A DNA stretch of 64,000 nt from Sambucus nigra (lineage: Eukaryota > Streptophyta > Magnoliopsida > Dipsacales > Adoxaceae). The notes beneath the pieces are model-generated. The model did no database searches, had not been told where the DNA came from, and worked only from the letters and a program-made list of their open reading frames with translations. Every line of letters begins with the position of its first letter. Positions within the stretch are counted from its first letter, which is position 1. This document shows, in pieces, positions 34,384 to 45,120 of the stretch. The position numbers were made by a program, and so were the translations under genes. The stretch is taken from NCBI GenBank assembly GCA_949130495.1, contig OX422208.1:686913702-686977701 (forward strand), read 5' to 3'.

Positions 34384-35440
34384 TAGATCAGAATTGATGT
34401 CAGTCTTGGATCGTCACCTTAGTTAGGTTAGAATTGACCTCGGTCCTCGGTCTCCACCTATCATAGGTCAGAATTAACTTCAGTCTTGGATCGTCACCTT
34501 AGTTAAGTTAGAATTAACCTCGGTCCTCGATCGTCACTACTTTGAGGTTAAAAATGACCTCGGTCTTGGATCATCATCTTAGTTAGGTTAGAATTAACCT
34601 CGGTCCTCGGTCGTCACCTCTTTTAGGTTAGAATTGACCTCGATCTTCGATCGTCACCTTAGTTAAGTCAGAATTGACCTTGGTCCTCGGTCATCACCTC
34701 TTTTAGGTCAAAATTGACCTCAATCTTAGATAATCACTTTAGTTAGATTATAATTTCCCTCGGTCCTAGATCGTTACCTCTCTTAGGTCAGAATTTATCT
34801 CGGTCTTGGATCGTTACCTTAGTTAGGTTAGAATTGACCTCGATCCTCGATCGTCACCTCTTTTAGGTCAGAATTGACCTCGATCTTAGATCGTCACCTT
34901 AGTTAGGTTAGAATTAACATCGATCCTTGGTCGTCACCACTTTTAGGTCAGAATTAACCTCAATCTTGGATTGTCACCTTAGTTAGGTCAGAATTGACCT
35001 AGATCCTCGATCGTCATCTATCTTAGGTCAAAATTGACCTCGATCTTGGATCATCACCTTAGTTAGGTCAGAATGACCTCAGTCCTCGATTGTCACCTCT
35101 TTTAGGTCAGAATTGACCTCAGTCTTAGATCATCACCTTAGTTAGGTCAGAATTGATCTCGGTCCTCGATCGTCACCTCTCTTAGGTCAAAATTGACCTT
35201 GGTCTTGGATCGTCACCTTAATTAGGTCAGAATTAACCTCAGTCCTCGATCGTTACCTCTTTTAGGTTAGAATTGACCTCGGTCTTGGATCGTCACCTTA
35301 GTTAGGTCAGAATTGATATCGGTCCTCGGTCATCACCTCTCTTAGGTTAGAATTGACGTCGGTCTTGCATTGTCACCTTAGTTAGGTCAAAATTTACGTC
35401 GATCCTCAATCGTCACCTTTTTAGGTTAGAATTGACCCTG
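34384..35440 (+). repeat. 40-bp tandem array (about 26 copies, 80-bp dimer) before the 3' LTR of A
   Basis: Monomers of 40 bases, ggtcagaattgacctcggtc plus a tail, follow one another without gaps; for example starts at 34986 and 35026. Two tail types alternate: one ends 'ttggatcgtcaccttagtta', the other 'ctcgatcgtcacctctttta', giving an 80-bp higher-order unit. Each monomer contains the near-palindrome GGTCAGAATTGACC with a W-box core TTGACC. The array lies in the 3' untranslated region, as known for Tat/Ogre elements, and corresponds to 2420-3010 of M. Bases 34263-34383 are unique spacer. Confidence 0.9.
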
Positions 35441-35553
35441 ACCCCTTGAATCAATCATCCACATCCCTTAGGTCTGCAGAACTGACCTCCCTCCATTATG
35501 TGTTGTCTATTCTATGGCCATCACTTGTTCCAAGATCATCCGTAGAGGGGATC
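35441..35553 (+). other. 3' untranslated end and polypurine tract of element A
   Basis: Unique sequence after the tandem array ends with GTAGAGGGGATC (35542-35553) immediately before the LTR start TGTAGACACC. The same AGGGGATC precedes the M LTR at 2264. Confidence 0.6.
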
Positions 35554-36030
35554 TGTAGACACCACTTTATAGGACCCCCTAAGTCTCTCCTTAGACCCCT
35601 ATCACTTCCCCTTTCCACCAAAAATTTAGGTCGCACTTCGAGTACCGATCTAGAGGCCATCAGGTGCCCTTGGGCCCCATTTGACTCCGATCAACCCTTT
35701 CGTCAGAGCAAAAACTCTTTGAATCTTTTAAGGGCTCCAAATATCATTTCCAACGATCTACCCCATGCACAAATCGGTATAACAGTTCGATCTAACGAAC
35801 CATTTCACTATCAAAAACTGATTCAGAGGCCATCGGGAGCTCCTGATCCCCGAATTGACCCAATCAACTCCACCGTAAGAGCGAAAGCTCTTTGAACCTT
35901 TGAAAGGCACTGAAACCCCTTTCCAACGGTCCACCTTAAGTGTGAAACATCATAATCTTTCGGATGAATGATCAGTTTTACCTTGAAAATCGATCTCGAG
36001 GCCACCAGGCGCTCCTGAACTCTGTTTGAA
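35554..36030 (+). mobile_element. 3' LTR of element A, truncated after 477 bp
   Basis: It starts TGTAGACACCAC and aligns with the first part of the 5' LTR (9912 onwards) through two and a half U3 modules. It stops at 'gaactctgtttga' (about 36030), where the 5' LTR continues with CCAAAGTCAAC. From 36031 the sequence is that of M at 3599. No TATA box, R or U5 is present on this side, and the 3' target duplication is lost. Confidence 0.85.
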
Positions 36031-36036
36031 GAATCA
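36026..36036. other. junction of tandem duplication (LTR of A fused to M)
   Basis: Sequence left of about 36030 is U3 of the A LTR; from 36031 it matches 3599 onward within the first exon of the M antisense gene 1. Only one or two bases (GA) are shared at the join, so it looks like illegitimate rather than homologous recombination. Confidence 0.75.
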
Positions 36037-37890
36037 TTTCTCCTCAAGGGTGAAGAATTCGAACGATTATGTGAGTGTTTGCACGTATTTTTAAGTTTAT
36101 TGTTCCTTTGATTTTTATTTTTGTTATGGATTTAAGGATTTTTTCTTGTGTACAGGTGGATGTTTCTCCATCAGGCATCTACTCATGGGTTTTTTGACGT
36201 GGATTAGGAAAGTGTGGGAGAATCTCTTTTGGACGATGAAGTTGATGGTAGAGGCTGGCGAGTTTGGTCCTTTAGCAGGGGCCTTAGATGAGTTGCCACG
36301 GTCTTTAGCGATGTTATGAAATTTGGGTGGGAGGTGGTAGGACACTACTCACACATTAAATTTGGGCGTGGAAGAGAAGACGGTCACTCTAATGGATGTT
36401 CAATAGTTGGCGGGGTTGGAGTGCGAGGGTCAGCATATTATAGTGGACCGGGCACTACGCATTTCTCAGGTTGCAATTGATGCTGCCTTAGGGGTATATC
36501 GAGTGGATTTTTTCTGGGGAATCAGTTAGGATATTGGTGTTTAAGTACACCTTGATGGCCATGTGGATTGATTTTATCGATGGGAGGCCGGTGAGGCAGG
36601 TAATCCATTTGCTTATTTTACTTTTATTGTGAAATAACTAAGTATAACTAGGGAAGCTTTAGGCTGGCATCCCTCTATGCTTTTCTGGATGCTTTCAATA
36701 GGTGTCACAGACAGATTTTTATGAGGTACCTTCTGGAGGTAACTTTTAGATACCGCTCTTATTTTTCTCTTTTCTTCTTGTTCTTTGAGATTTGGGAAAA
36801 TTTTCTGTTGCCTTCTGCGGACGTGGTTTAACGAGGTGATTGAGAACAATGTTGGGTTAATGTCTTTGAAAGTGAGTTAGGTGGGGGAGTTCCCAGGATG
36901 TATAGGTGGAGGAGGTCAAATAATAATTCGAAGGAGTTTCTAGCCTTAAAGGATGTGAGGGTGGTGTTGAACGCCCTGACGAGTGATCAGGTTAGGTTTT
37001 ATTTTTGTCTTTTTTTGGATTTTGTATATAATTTTTTTGCATGTTTTAAATTTTTGATGACTGAATTTTATTTGGAGATAATTGATGTTCTATCCTTGGC
37101 ATCTGGCCTCGAGAGATGCAGGGGTTACGAGCGTTCATGCCCAGATCTGGAGAATGATGGCACACGAGTTTGGGTATATCTAGAACCTACGAGAGAGGGT
37201 GGTGAGGCAAGCGATGGAGGGTGAGGTATAGGTTCCACCATCAGCACCTCCTAAATACACGAGGAAGGTGAAGGAGATGTCAGACGAGGCAACAACAACA
37301 ACGATGGCGAGTGAGCCCTACATGCTCTACACGAATGTGACAAAAGGGTATGATTATCAAGACTTTGCAACTAGATGGTTGATGTCGTCTCCTATCTATG
37401 ATATGGAGGGTGTACCCCCACCGTCGGTAGGACCTGGAAGGGTTAACAGTGTACCGGTCTCTTTAGCGCATACTTCGAGGAGTGGCGCGAAAGCTGTAAT
37501 GGAGGATATTCTCATTAATTATAACTCATTCCTTCTTACCACATCCAATTGGGTGGTAGACATGTTATCTCAGTGCCTCGTCGCCCTTAGGTGACGATAG
37601 ATAGTTTCCCTCTTTTCTCCGAGAAGGTTCTTTAAAGGGAGGTACGACTATACCTTCTTGTTTTTCAATTTGATTATGATTTATTTTCTCCATTAATGAT
37701 TAGCTCGCCCTTGCGCTACATGCCATTTTTCATATTTTTCTCATGTCGTCATCTTGGCTGCAGGATGTCCAAGATTGTATGGCTTCTGTGTCTGATTACT
37801 TGAGGAAGGCTTATAGATCTTGCATGTCTCTATCGATAACATTTGAGGGGTACAAGGAGAGTTTTGTCTCTAGGAGATGAGAGTTCAATG
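36031..37890 (+). pseudogene. antisense accessory gene 1 (PMD-like), copy M2
   Basis: Duplicate of 3599-4990 lacking promoter and the start of exon 1. The acceptor TTGTGTACAG lies near 36155. The PMD-like part (T-H-T-L-N-L, T-V-T-L-M-D-V) is near 36335-36410. This copy keeps the middle that M1 lost: LASLYAFLDAFNRCH-like sequence near 36660-36710, a possible donor GTAACTT (36739), and KDVRVVLNALTSDQV (about 36948). SEPYMLYTNVTKGYDYQDF is near 37310. The last exon follows GGCTGCAG (37764). It is broken by stops. Bases 37891-38300 are AT-rich spacer. Confidence 0.65.
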
Positions 37891-38534
37891 ATCCATCGTG
37901 GGAAGCGTGCCCTTGAGGTGGTGGTTTATCTTGGAGGATTATGGAAATTCCAGGTTGCGTTCTGATAATTTTTTTTTCCTTCTTTGGTTTTCCCCCTTCG
38001 TTATTCCTGAAAAAATATAAACACAATGACAGATATATATATATGATGCATTTTTTTTATTTTCTTTATTTGTCTTAAATTGAGTGACCTGGTCTATATG
38101 CAGTTTAATTTTCCACTTGGGGTTTCACTTATGAAAAAGTAAGAAAGATGTTTAAAAATTAAAATACGCCTTTTTTTTTATAGTTTTTCTAAGAAGAAAT
38201 ACCCGGGAAAACTTTGTAAAAAGGTTAATTTATAAAAGGGGATTATTTGAAAAATGAAAAGGCAGGAAAAGTAGGAAGAATCCCAAAATAGGGTATGTAT
38301 CTATCAACATACTACTTGGCCTGCCTATTAGCATACTGGTCTGGTAAAAGTTGTTTTTTAACCATGATTATCCTTTTCCTACACTTTTGTGGACTCAAAA
38401 GCAATTATTGGAGCACCATAATGATTCCTTCGTCTTTTGTGGAGAATTTCAAGTATAATTTTGGGGTGGATTTTTGAATCACGCCTCAACTTTTTCCTTT
38501 CTCTTTGTTCTACAAAGTTTCTTGCTCTTCTGAG

Positions 38535-41270
38535 ATGGTGGTTCTTGTGACAGAGGGTTTTGCTGACTATCTTGAGGGGTTGGAAGCCATGTATTTTTAT
38601 AATGTATACTACGAGGCATTCAACTTATGCTCGGTTATTATGTGGCGTAATCTTCCCATTGAATGAAATCTTCTAAAAGAGGCTTTACAGTTTTGGCACC
38701 TTAAAGACCATATGTTCTGCCTTGTCCTGGATGAGGTAGGTTCTATCTATGAAGAATTTTCTTCTATGTTATGCGTCGACTCTAGTGTTGCAACAACTAT
38801 GCTTGACTTGTCTCGTTCTCCTCGAGTTTCTTTAGTTGAATTGTTGTTTACCTCTACTTCTTCTGCCTGACTATTAGTGGTGGGGGAAATATCAACCTTC
38901 TGGTAGTGTTGAATTCTGTGTGCCAGGGATACTATACTAAAAAAGGCTTTGTTTGCGCCATAGACTTAAGATTTCCACAATTAGGGATGGCAACGGATGG
39001 GGTCCACATCCGCCCGGTGGAAAACAATTAACCTACCCCGCCCCGCGAACCGTGACGGGTTTAGTTTTTAATACTGAAACCCGATTAAATGTAAACCTCC
39101 TAAACCCGCCTCGCCCCGTTTACATTACACAGATAAAAAAAACACCCAACCCTATTAAAAACCGACATTTTTTACTTTTTCCTACAATTTAATTTTCTAA
39201 TAATAATAAATAGGTTTATGACTCTTAACAAAAATAAATTAAATACTTATTTTTTTTTCAAATTTTTAATATATTGAATGAAAATAGAATATAAAAAATT
39301 ATAGCAAAACCTCAACATCAATATTTACTTATAAGTCTCAAAATTACATCAACTATTAAGAAAACAAAACATGACTAAAATATTTTAAATAACATGATTA
39401 AAATGTCCAACTGTGTTGTGTAGCATATCACCATTATAATGTCCTCATCAGCTATTCAAGCCTGAGATAAAAATTGCTACTAATTCTTAGCAGAAAGATC
39501 AGTTTTCTTAATCATCTTTGTCTTTACTCAACCATCACTCGATCAATCAAGTTAATTTTTTCCCCGTTAAATCATAAAATATTAAGACAAGCAATTTAAT
39601 TAGCAATGGTTCTTATTGTGTGGTATCAAAATAACTCCCAAAATCAGTAGGACGCAAAGCACAAAAAAGAGTATTTAATTAAAATCTTAGTGAAACCCAT
39701 TGAGGAATATTGAAACTAGGTTTGAAATTGTTTAGTTCTTTCAAACTTTTTAGATCTTGAAATAATTATTTTTGGAGTTTCAAATAATTTATATCTAGAC
39801 AATAAAGATGCTTTGATTTTGTGCCACACCAAAACAATAATAGAATGAAACCAAATCTTATACCCAAAAAATAGAAAATATAAAAAGTAGTGGATCTTAT
39901 GCCAAAAAACTTATCGATAATTGAGGTATGTCCGAGTCAGGATGAGCTCCTGAGTTCCACTGGGTTATGGTCGGTGCTGGAGATCTTGTTCGATCGACTA
40001 ACTTTGGTCGAAGTAGCTGTTGGTGGATCAGGGTAGGCAGCTGTTAGATTTCTCTAGTTGATAATGTAGAGAGGCCATGTGAGAGTGAATGAAAATTGAG
40101 AGAGAGAGAGATTTGAAGAGAAGAGCCCCTTTTTTGGGTAAATAGGGTTTTATTAGTTTATATATATTGGTTGTGGGAAGTGTATGTAAGTCAATGTAAG
40201 ATGGGCATTTAAGTTAATATAAGTATTAAATGTGCATATTTATATAAAAATAAAGCCCATACCCGTCCCTATTATTTTAAACGGGTTTAAACCTTCCCCA
40301 TTAGGGCCGGATTAGGTAAAAAATCTTACGAGATGGGTTAAATTTCCATCCTTAGCCTAGAAGCTCTTGGTGCTTTGAGATATGATACCGGACCCTCATG
40401 TGGCCATGATCGTACTGTGGATGTCTTATCATCACAATTCGACCACTTTCGTATTGGCCGAGACATTGAATGACCCGGATGAATGAAAAAAGGGTAGGCC
40501 AATTTTTAGAGGCAACCTTGTGATGTTGTTCAAGTGATTGTCAGAGGGACTTTACATGGCGGTTCCCCTTGAGTATCCTTTTATTGGTGTCTTAAACTTC
40601 TTTGCGCAATCCTTTCACAGTTTCTGTCCCATTGTGGAGAACTGGGTTGACTGGATCATTTAAAACGGGACTAGACACCTTTATTGGTCAGTGTTCTGGT
40701 TGGGCGAACTACAACCTATCCTGAAACTGGGCGACTATCATTATGTTTAACAAGAAGGCCTTTATCAAACTTCATCCTACTTTCCTTGGCGGCTTATATA
40801 TCAGTGGGATGGGAGAAAATTGATCTTCTGTGAATAACCAACTTCTTTCCCGTGGAGGATTTGAGTGCGTCTTTGAGGATGACTTTGAGGCCTTTATGGC
40901 AGCACCAGAGGCCAACTATAGATCCATCTCATTCTGTTGAGGAACTTAGGATTATATCTGGGGATTATTTAGGTGGTTATGGCGAAATGTGGTCATGAAA
41001 ATTTGTACTGAGGAAACTAAGAAGGGGTGGCTTGTGATGTTTGATGCATATGAGGAGGGCGTTGTGTCTTCGTCATAGCTGATCAAGGCATACCGCCGCA
41101 TACAACACATAAGGAAATGCTGCGAGGACTAGGATTCTTGGGGTCCTCCGGTGATTGGTGATGTTAGTTGTGATGATGAGGCCAACCCATCTAGTAGTTG
41201 AGGTATGTTTTGTGAAGGTATGGAGCAAGTTTGGTAGTAGATTTACTTGTGTTTGGAAAGTTCAGGCCGT
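38535..41270 (+). pseudogene. antisense accessory gene 2 (DUF7745-like), copy M2, split by hAT
   Basis: Duplicate of 5624-8450. It starts MVVLVTEGFADYLEGLEAMY at 38535 and shows HMFCLVLDEVGSIYEEFSS near 38710-38765. It is interrupted by the shared hAT element (38982-40354) and resumes with HHNSTTFVLAETLNDPDE-like sequence near 40430-40490 and LEYPFIGV near 40570. Its promoter region (38300-38460) retains CCTGCCTATTAGCATACTGG but the TATA stretch is altered (TATAATTT at 38454) and about 15 bases are missing. Confidence 0.55.
38982..40354. mobile_element. hAT-like element, duplicate of 6071-7569
   Basis: Same ends (TAGGGATGGCAACG and TAAGGATGGAAATTT) and same insertion point as the element at 6071. 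It is shorter, lacking the C/A homopolymer tract. It records the duplication rather than a second transposition. Confidence 0.65.
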
Positions 41271-41639
41271 AGGATTGGTATGGTTATGAAGGTATTTTGG
41301 GACTTTCTTGTCACTAATATTTTATGTAATTGCTATGTTTTGATTAAAATAGTTGTGCCTTTTAAAGAATATTTTTTTAATTATATATCCTGATCACTAA
41401 GGTATACATAATCTTTTTGTTCCTTCAAATGATGAGATAGACTAGCGTTCTCGACGGGAAAAGAGAATATATTTTTATGAAAAAGAAAGGAGTGCGCCCA
41501 AAGTGACTTTGTGGGATTTCTACATACCTCTGCGGGGTTTGATAAGTCTTTTGTAAGTTTTCTCTTTTGAAAAGAAAAATTTGAGACAATAAGGTCCTAT
41601 ATAGTTTTGAAAAGATAGAAGAAAGGGTATTTCTAATAG

Positions 41640-42690
41640 AAGGATGGTGAGAAGAGTCATATCATGACAAGAGTTGGACTAAGGGTAAAATTTCTCAATA
41701 TGGTCCAAGTTGATTGAATGCACCATCTCTTCTCCATCGAGGTCTGTGAGCATGGTGAGCACACCTGATAGAATATTCTTCATAAGGTATGGCCCGCCCC
41801 AGTTAGGATTGAATTTTCCTCATGGGTCTCAGATGGGTTTCACTATATCTTTGAGAATAAGATTTCCTTCTTGCACGCTGCGATCTTTATCTTTCTTATT
41901 TAATTTTCATCCATTGTGATGGTGATACCGTTGTATATGGTATAGAGACTTTAGTCTTATTTCATCCAAAAGTGCGATTTCATCGTAGCGACTTCGATAC
42001 CAATCGATTTATCCAATTTAACTTTCGAGCATGACCCATAAAGAGGGTATTTCGAGTTTGATGGGTAGGATTTCTTCCATACCATATACCAAGGAGTATG
42101 ATTAATTCCAATGGGTATTATAAAAGAGGTGCAATATCCTTTGGGGGCATATGGGATCCAATTTGCCCAATCTCTGTAACTTTTATTTTACTAATTATGG
42201 AGTTGAGGCCTTTGTTAGTAGCTTCGATAACACCATTGGTTTGCGAATGGTAGGGAGAGAACTTGTGCCTCTTAATTCCATACTCGTTGACTACTTCTGT
42301 GATCTTAACCTAAAATTGGAGCCCATTATATGATACCAACTCGTGGGGAACTACGTATTGATAAATGATGTTCTTTCTGATGAACTTGGCCACTTTTTTC
42401 GCATTCAATACCGTATATACTTCAACTTTAACCCATTTAGTCAAATAATCAATGGTGACTAGGATGAATTCATGCATTTTTAATGCTTTGGGAGTAAATT
42501 TCCCAATGATGTTAATGCCCAAGTTGAGAAGGGCCAAGGTGAATTCATGATGTACAGCTTTCAGGGAGCAAGTGCTAAAGATTGGTAAACGATTGGCATT
42601 TGAGGCCCCTTTTGACATAAGAAGTGTTGTTTTGGAACATGGTGTTCCAGTAATATCCCTGATGAATGATATGTTTAGCTTGCATATGAC
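41640..42690 (-). pseudogene. integrase remnant of element M, copy 2
   Basis: Duplicate of 8880-9911. The minus strand from 42690 reads HMQAKHIIHQGYYWNTM, the zinc-finger part, then LGINIIGKFTPKALKMHEF (about 42520), YLTKWVKVE and KKVAKFIRKNII. The second catalytic Asp is Tyr (LVSYNGLQF, codon 42328-42330) as in copy 1. The C-terminal stretch runs to about 41690. Bases 41271-41639 are the spacer to antisense gene 2. The reading is interrupted by the solo LTR and continues directly at 44551 with ECGPHANGH, which confirms the insertion point. Confidence 0.8.
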
Positions 42691-44550
42691 TGTATACACC
42701 ACATTCTAAGACCCCCTAAGTCTCTCCTTAGACCCCTAGCACTTCCCCTTTCCACCGTAAATCTAGGTCGCACTCCGAGTACCGATCTAGAGCCCATCAA
42801 GTGCCCCCGATCCCCATTTTACTCCGGTGAACCCTTTCATCAGAGCTAAAGATTTTTAAATGGTTCCAAATACCCTTTTCCAATGGTCCGCCCCTTGCGC
42901 GTATCAGCATAACGATTCGGACGAACGAACCATTTCACTATCGAAAACTAATTTAGAAGCCATCAGGCACTCCCGGGCCCCTAATTGACCCCAGTCAACT
43001 CCACCGTTAGAGCAAAAGCTCTTTGAATCTTCTAAGGGCACTGAAACCCCTTTCCAAAGGTCCACCTTGTGCGCTTTCGATCCACATTTGACCCAAAGTC
43101 AATTCTCGGACCCGGGAGCGGTCCAAAGGACTCTCGAAGGTCTCTGAAATACCTTTATAACTGTATGCCCGTGTGTGATTCGGATCAATAGTTTATGCGA
43201 TACGATTGTTTTCCATAAAAATACGCACGGGACTACCAATTGGCAGGTCATGAATCCTGTCTATCGGAACAGTGTCAAGGGTGACCTGCCGATAGGCACC
43301 CCTTGGGGTAGGCGATAAACACCCCTCTTTTGCCTTATAAATAAAGGCCATGACCTCATTCCCAAGACAGATAGAAAACCCATCAGCATCAGTGATCTCA
43401 GCTACATTCTCTCGAAATCAGCAAAGTTCCATATGAGAAGTTCCATTCAATCCTAAATACCCATCCTTTTCACACCCAATTTGGCAAATATCCTTCTCTC
43501 TCATCAACATCCATCAACATTCAAAGGAGTTCATCCAAGATCCAATCTCAAGCTCCAAGAAAGGTCCAATTCCTTCTCCCTCTCTTTTAAATCTCTTATT
43601 TTTGCATAAATTACATTAGATTCGTAATCCAGTTTCATTTTAGTTCATACACACTAACATCTACGTTTGTATTTGTATATTGCACATACTTTATTTTTCA
43701 TAAAAAAACCCAAAAATAAATAAAAGAGGGTTACACCCGTAAATTTGGATCGGAATTATCCACCACACTTTTTCCAAAACTAAAAACAAATTTTCTACTC
43801 GCGCACACCTAATAAAATTCCGTTCTAATCTATGGGATGAGGCCCACCCCTATTATATATTCGAACTACGTGGACTTTGATGCCTTTATATGCTACGTAG
43901 GCGTCTCGAATTAAAATCCAAGACTCGAGTCCAACTTTTCAATTTTTTTGTTTCTCTTATTTTCCAAATTTCTCAAAATCCCTCATTTTTATCATACGTA
44001 TACATATATCATGCTTGTTCGCGTCTCATCCCACATATATTATCGTTTCCCAATAACAATCAATATCTCGATGAACGCTCATATTCTATCTTCTACATTC
44101 ATTACTATTTTGGGAATATTCCTATGGATGACCTCACCCTATGTTTTCCATGGTATGGGTCGAACGATTGCAATCTCCATTATATGAACACATGCACACA
44201 CTTCACGGGGATAAAGGAAAATATTAATATTTTCCCATGAGAGACCGAAAGTGTGGGATGGGTGCCTAACACCTTCCCATTCCGTAACTTAGCCCTTGGA
44301 CCTCCGATCTATTGGTTCCGCGTGCATCAGTTTGTTATTGATTGTGCTCTCTTGAAGTGGCAACATATTCTTTTGCCTGTTTTGAGCAAAATAGACTGGC
44401 GACTTTATCTCTTTACATTCACCCCACACCTATGACGATCGAAGCCCCCTTTTAGAAGAGAAGGGTGCGAGACTGCGACGCAATTTTTCCTCGAGGGATC
44501 TTCCTCCTTCCCACTCTTGAACGAACGCCATGCCGATCAGGATGGCCACA
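42691..44550 (+). mobile_element. solo LTR of the A family
   Basis: A single LTR of 1860 bp begins TGTATACACCAC and ends GGATGGCCACA. It is flanked by perfect 5-bp repeats ATGAC at 42686-42690 and 44551-44555. It aligns with 9912-12184 but lacks about 400 bp of U3 modules near 43068. TATAAATA is at 43336-43343. No primer site follows the 3' end, so it is a solo LTR. Its insertion site is identical to that of full-length A at 9907-9911 in the other copy. Confidence 0.85.
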
Positions 44551-45120
44551 ATGACCGTTCGCGTGGGGTCCACATTCTACGTTGTGAATTTTCTGCATCG
44601 TGTCTTCGTCGTCAGCCCTTGGTTTATATTGTAAAATGGAATATGTCAAAATTTCTCTTGAAAAGCGCTTTGTCACAGATGATGTATTGTGCAGCAAGCT
44701 TACGAAGAGTCATGCGGCCTCTTCTAAAAGGGTCTTCGATCGTCATAGGTGTGGGGTGAATGTAAAGAGATAGATTCGCCAGCCTATGGGATATTTACCA
44801 TGCTTGAGGAGGCACCAAATATCTTAATACCACTGTCTAACTCTATATAGATCTTCTTCTGTTGTGAGATCGACGTGATAACAGTGAGTGGGTGTAAACT
44901 GCTTTTGGACTAGAATAGTAGACATTATTATTCCCTCGAGCATGTTGACCATAGAGGATAAGGTTGATACTGCATTGACAAAGATGTTTCCTGTGCGAGA
45001 AAGGTAGTGGAAGGTGATACCCTCAAATTGGGAGGTGATCTCTTCAAGGTGAGGATAAAATGGCAGGAGTTTCACGTCTTTGACTTCCCACTTTCGGAGG
45101 ACTTGTCCTATGATGAGAGA
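44551..45120 (-). pseudogene. RNase H-integrase junction of element M
   Basis: On the minus strand: SLIIGQVLRKWEVKDVKLLP (about 45115-45055), FEGITFHYLSRTGNIFVNAV (about 45025-44965), then AAQYIICDKALFKRNFD (about 44695-44640) and DTMQKIHNVECGPHANGH (about 44605-44551). The same islands occur in A at 29410-29900. A 68-bp piece of LTR sequence is embedded at 44720-44787. Confidence 0.75.
44720..44787 (-). repeat. LTR-derived filler segment in pol, inverted copy of 44391-44460
   Basis: The minus strand of 44720-44787 repeats, with few differences, the plus-strand LTR text at 44391-44460 (landmarks ctttacattcaccccacacc and tatgacgatcgaag). In A this place holds about 20 bases of ordinary coding sequence. 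The two copies form inverted repeats separated by about 260 bases. Confidence 0.75.

Noticed and set aside
34384..35440. CRISPR-like array
   Set aside because: Monomers are contiguous, without unique spacers, and the context is a plant retrotransposon; it is a tandem repeat.
34384..35440. AGGTCA half-sites as nuclear-receptor response elements
   Set aside because: Plants lack nuclear receptors; the W-box reading (TTGACC) is the relevant one.
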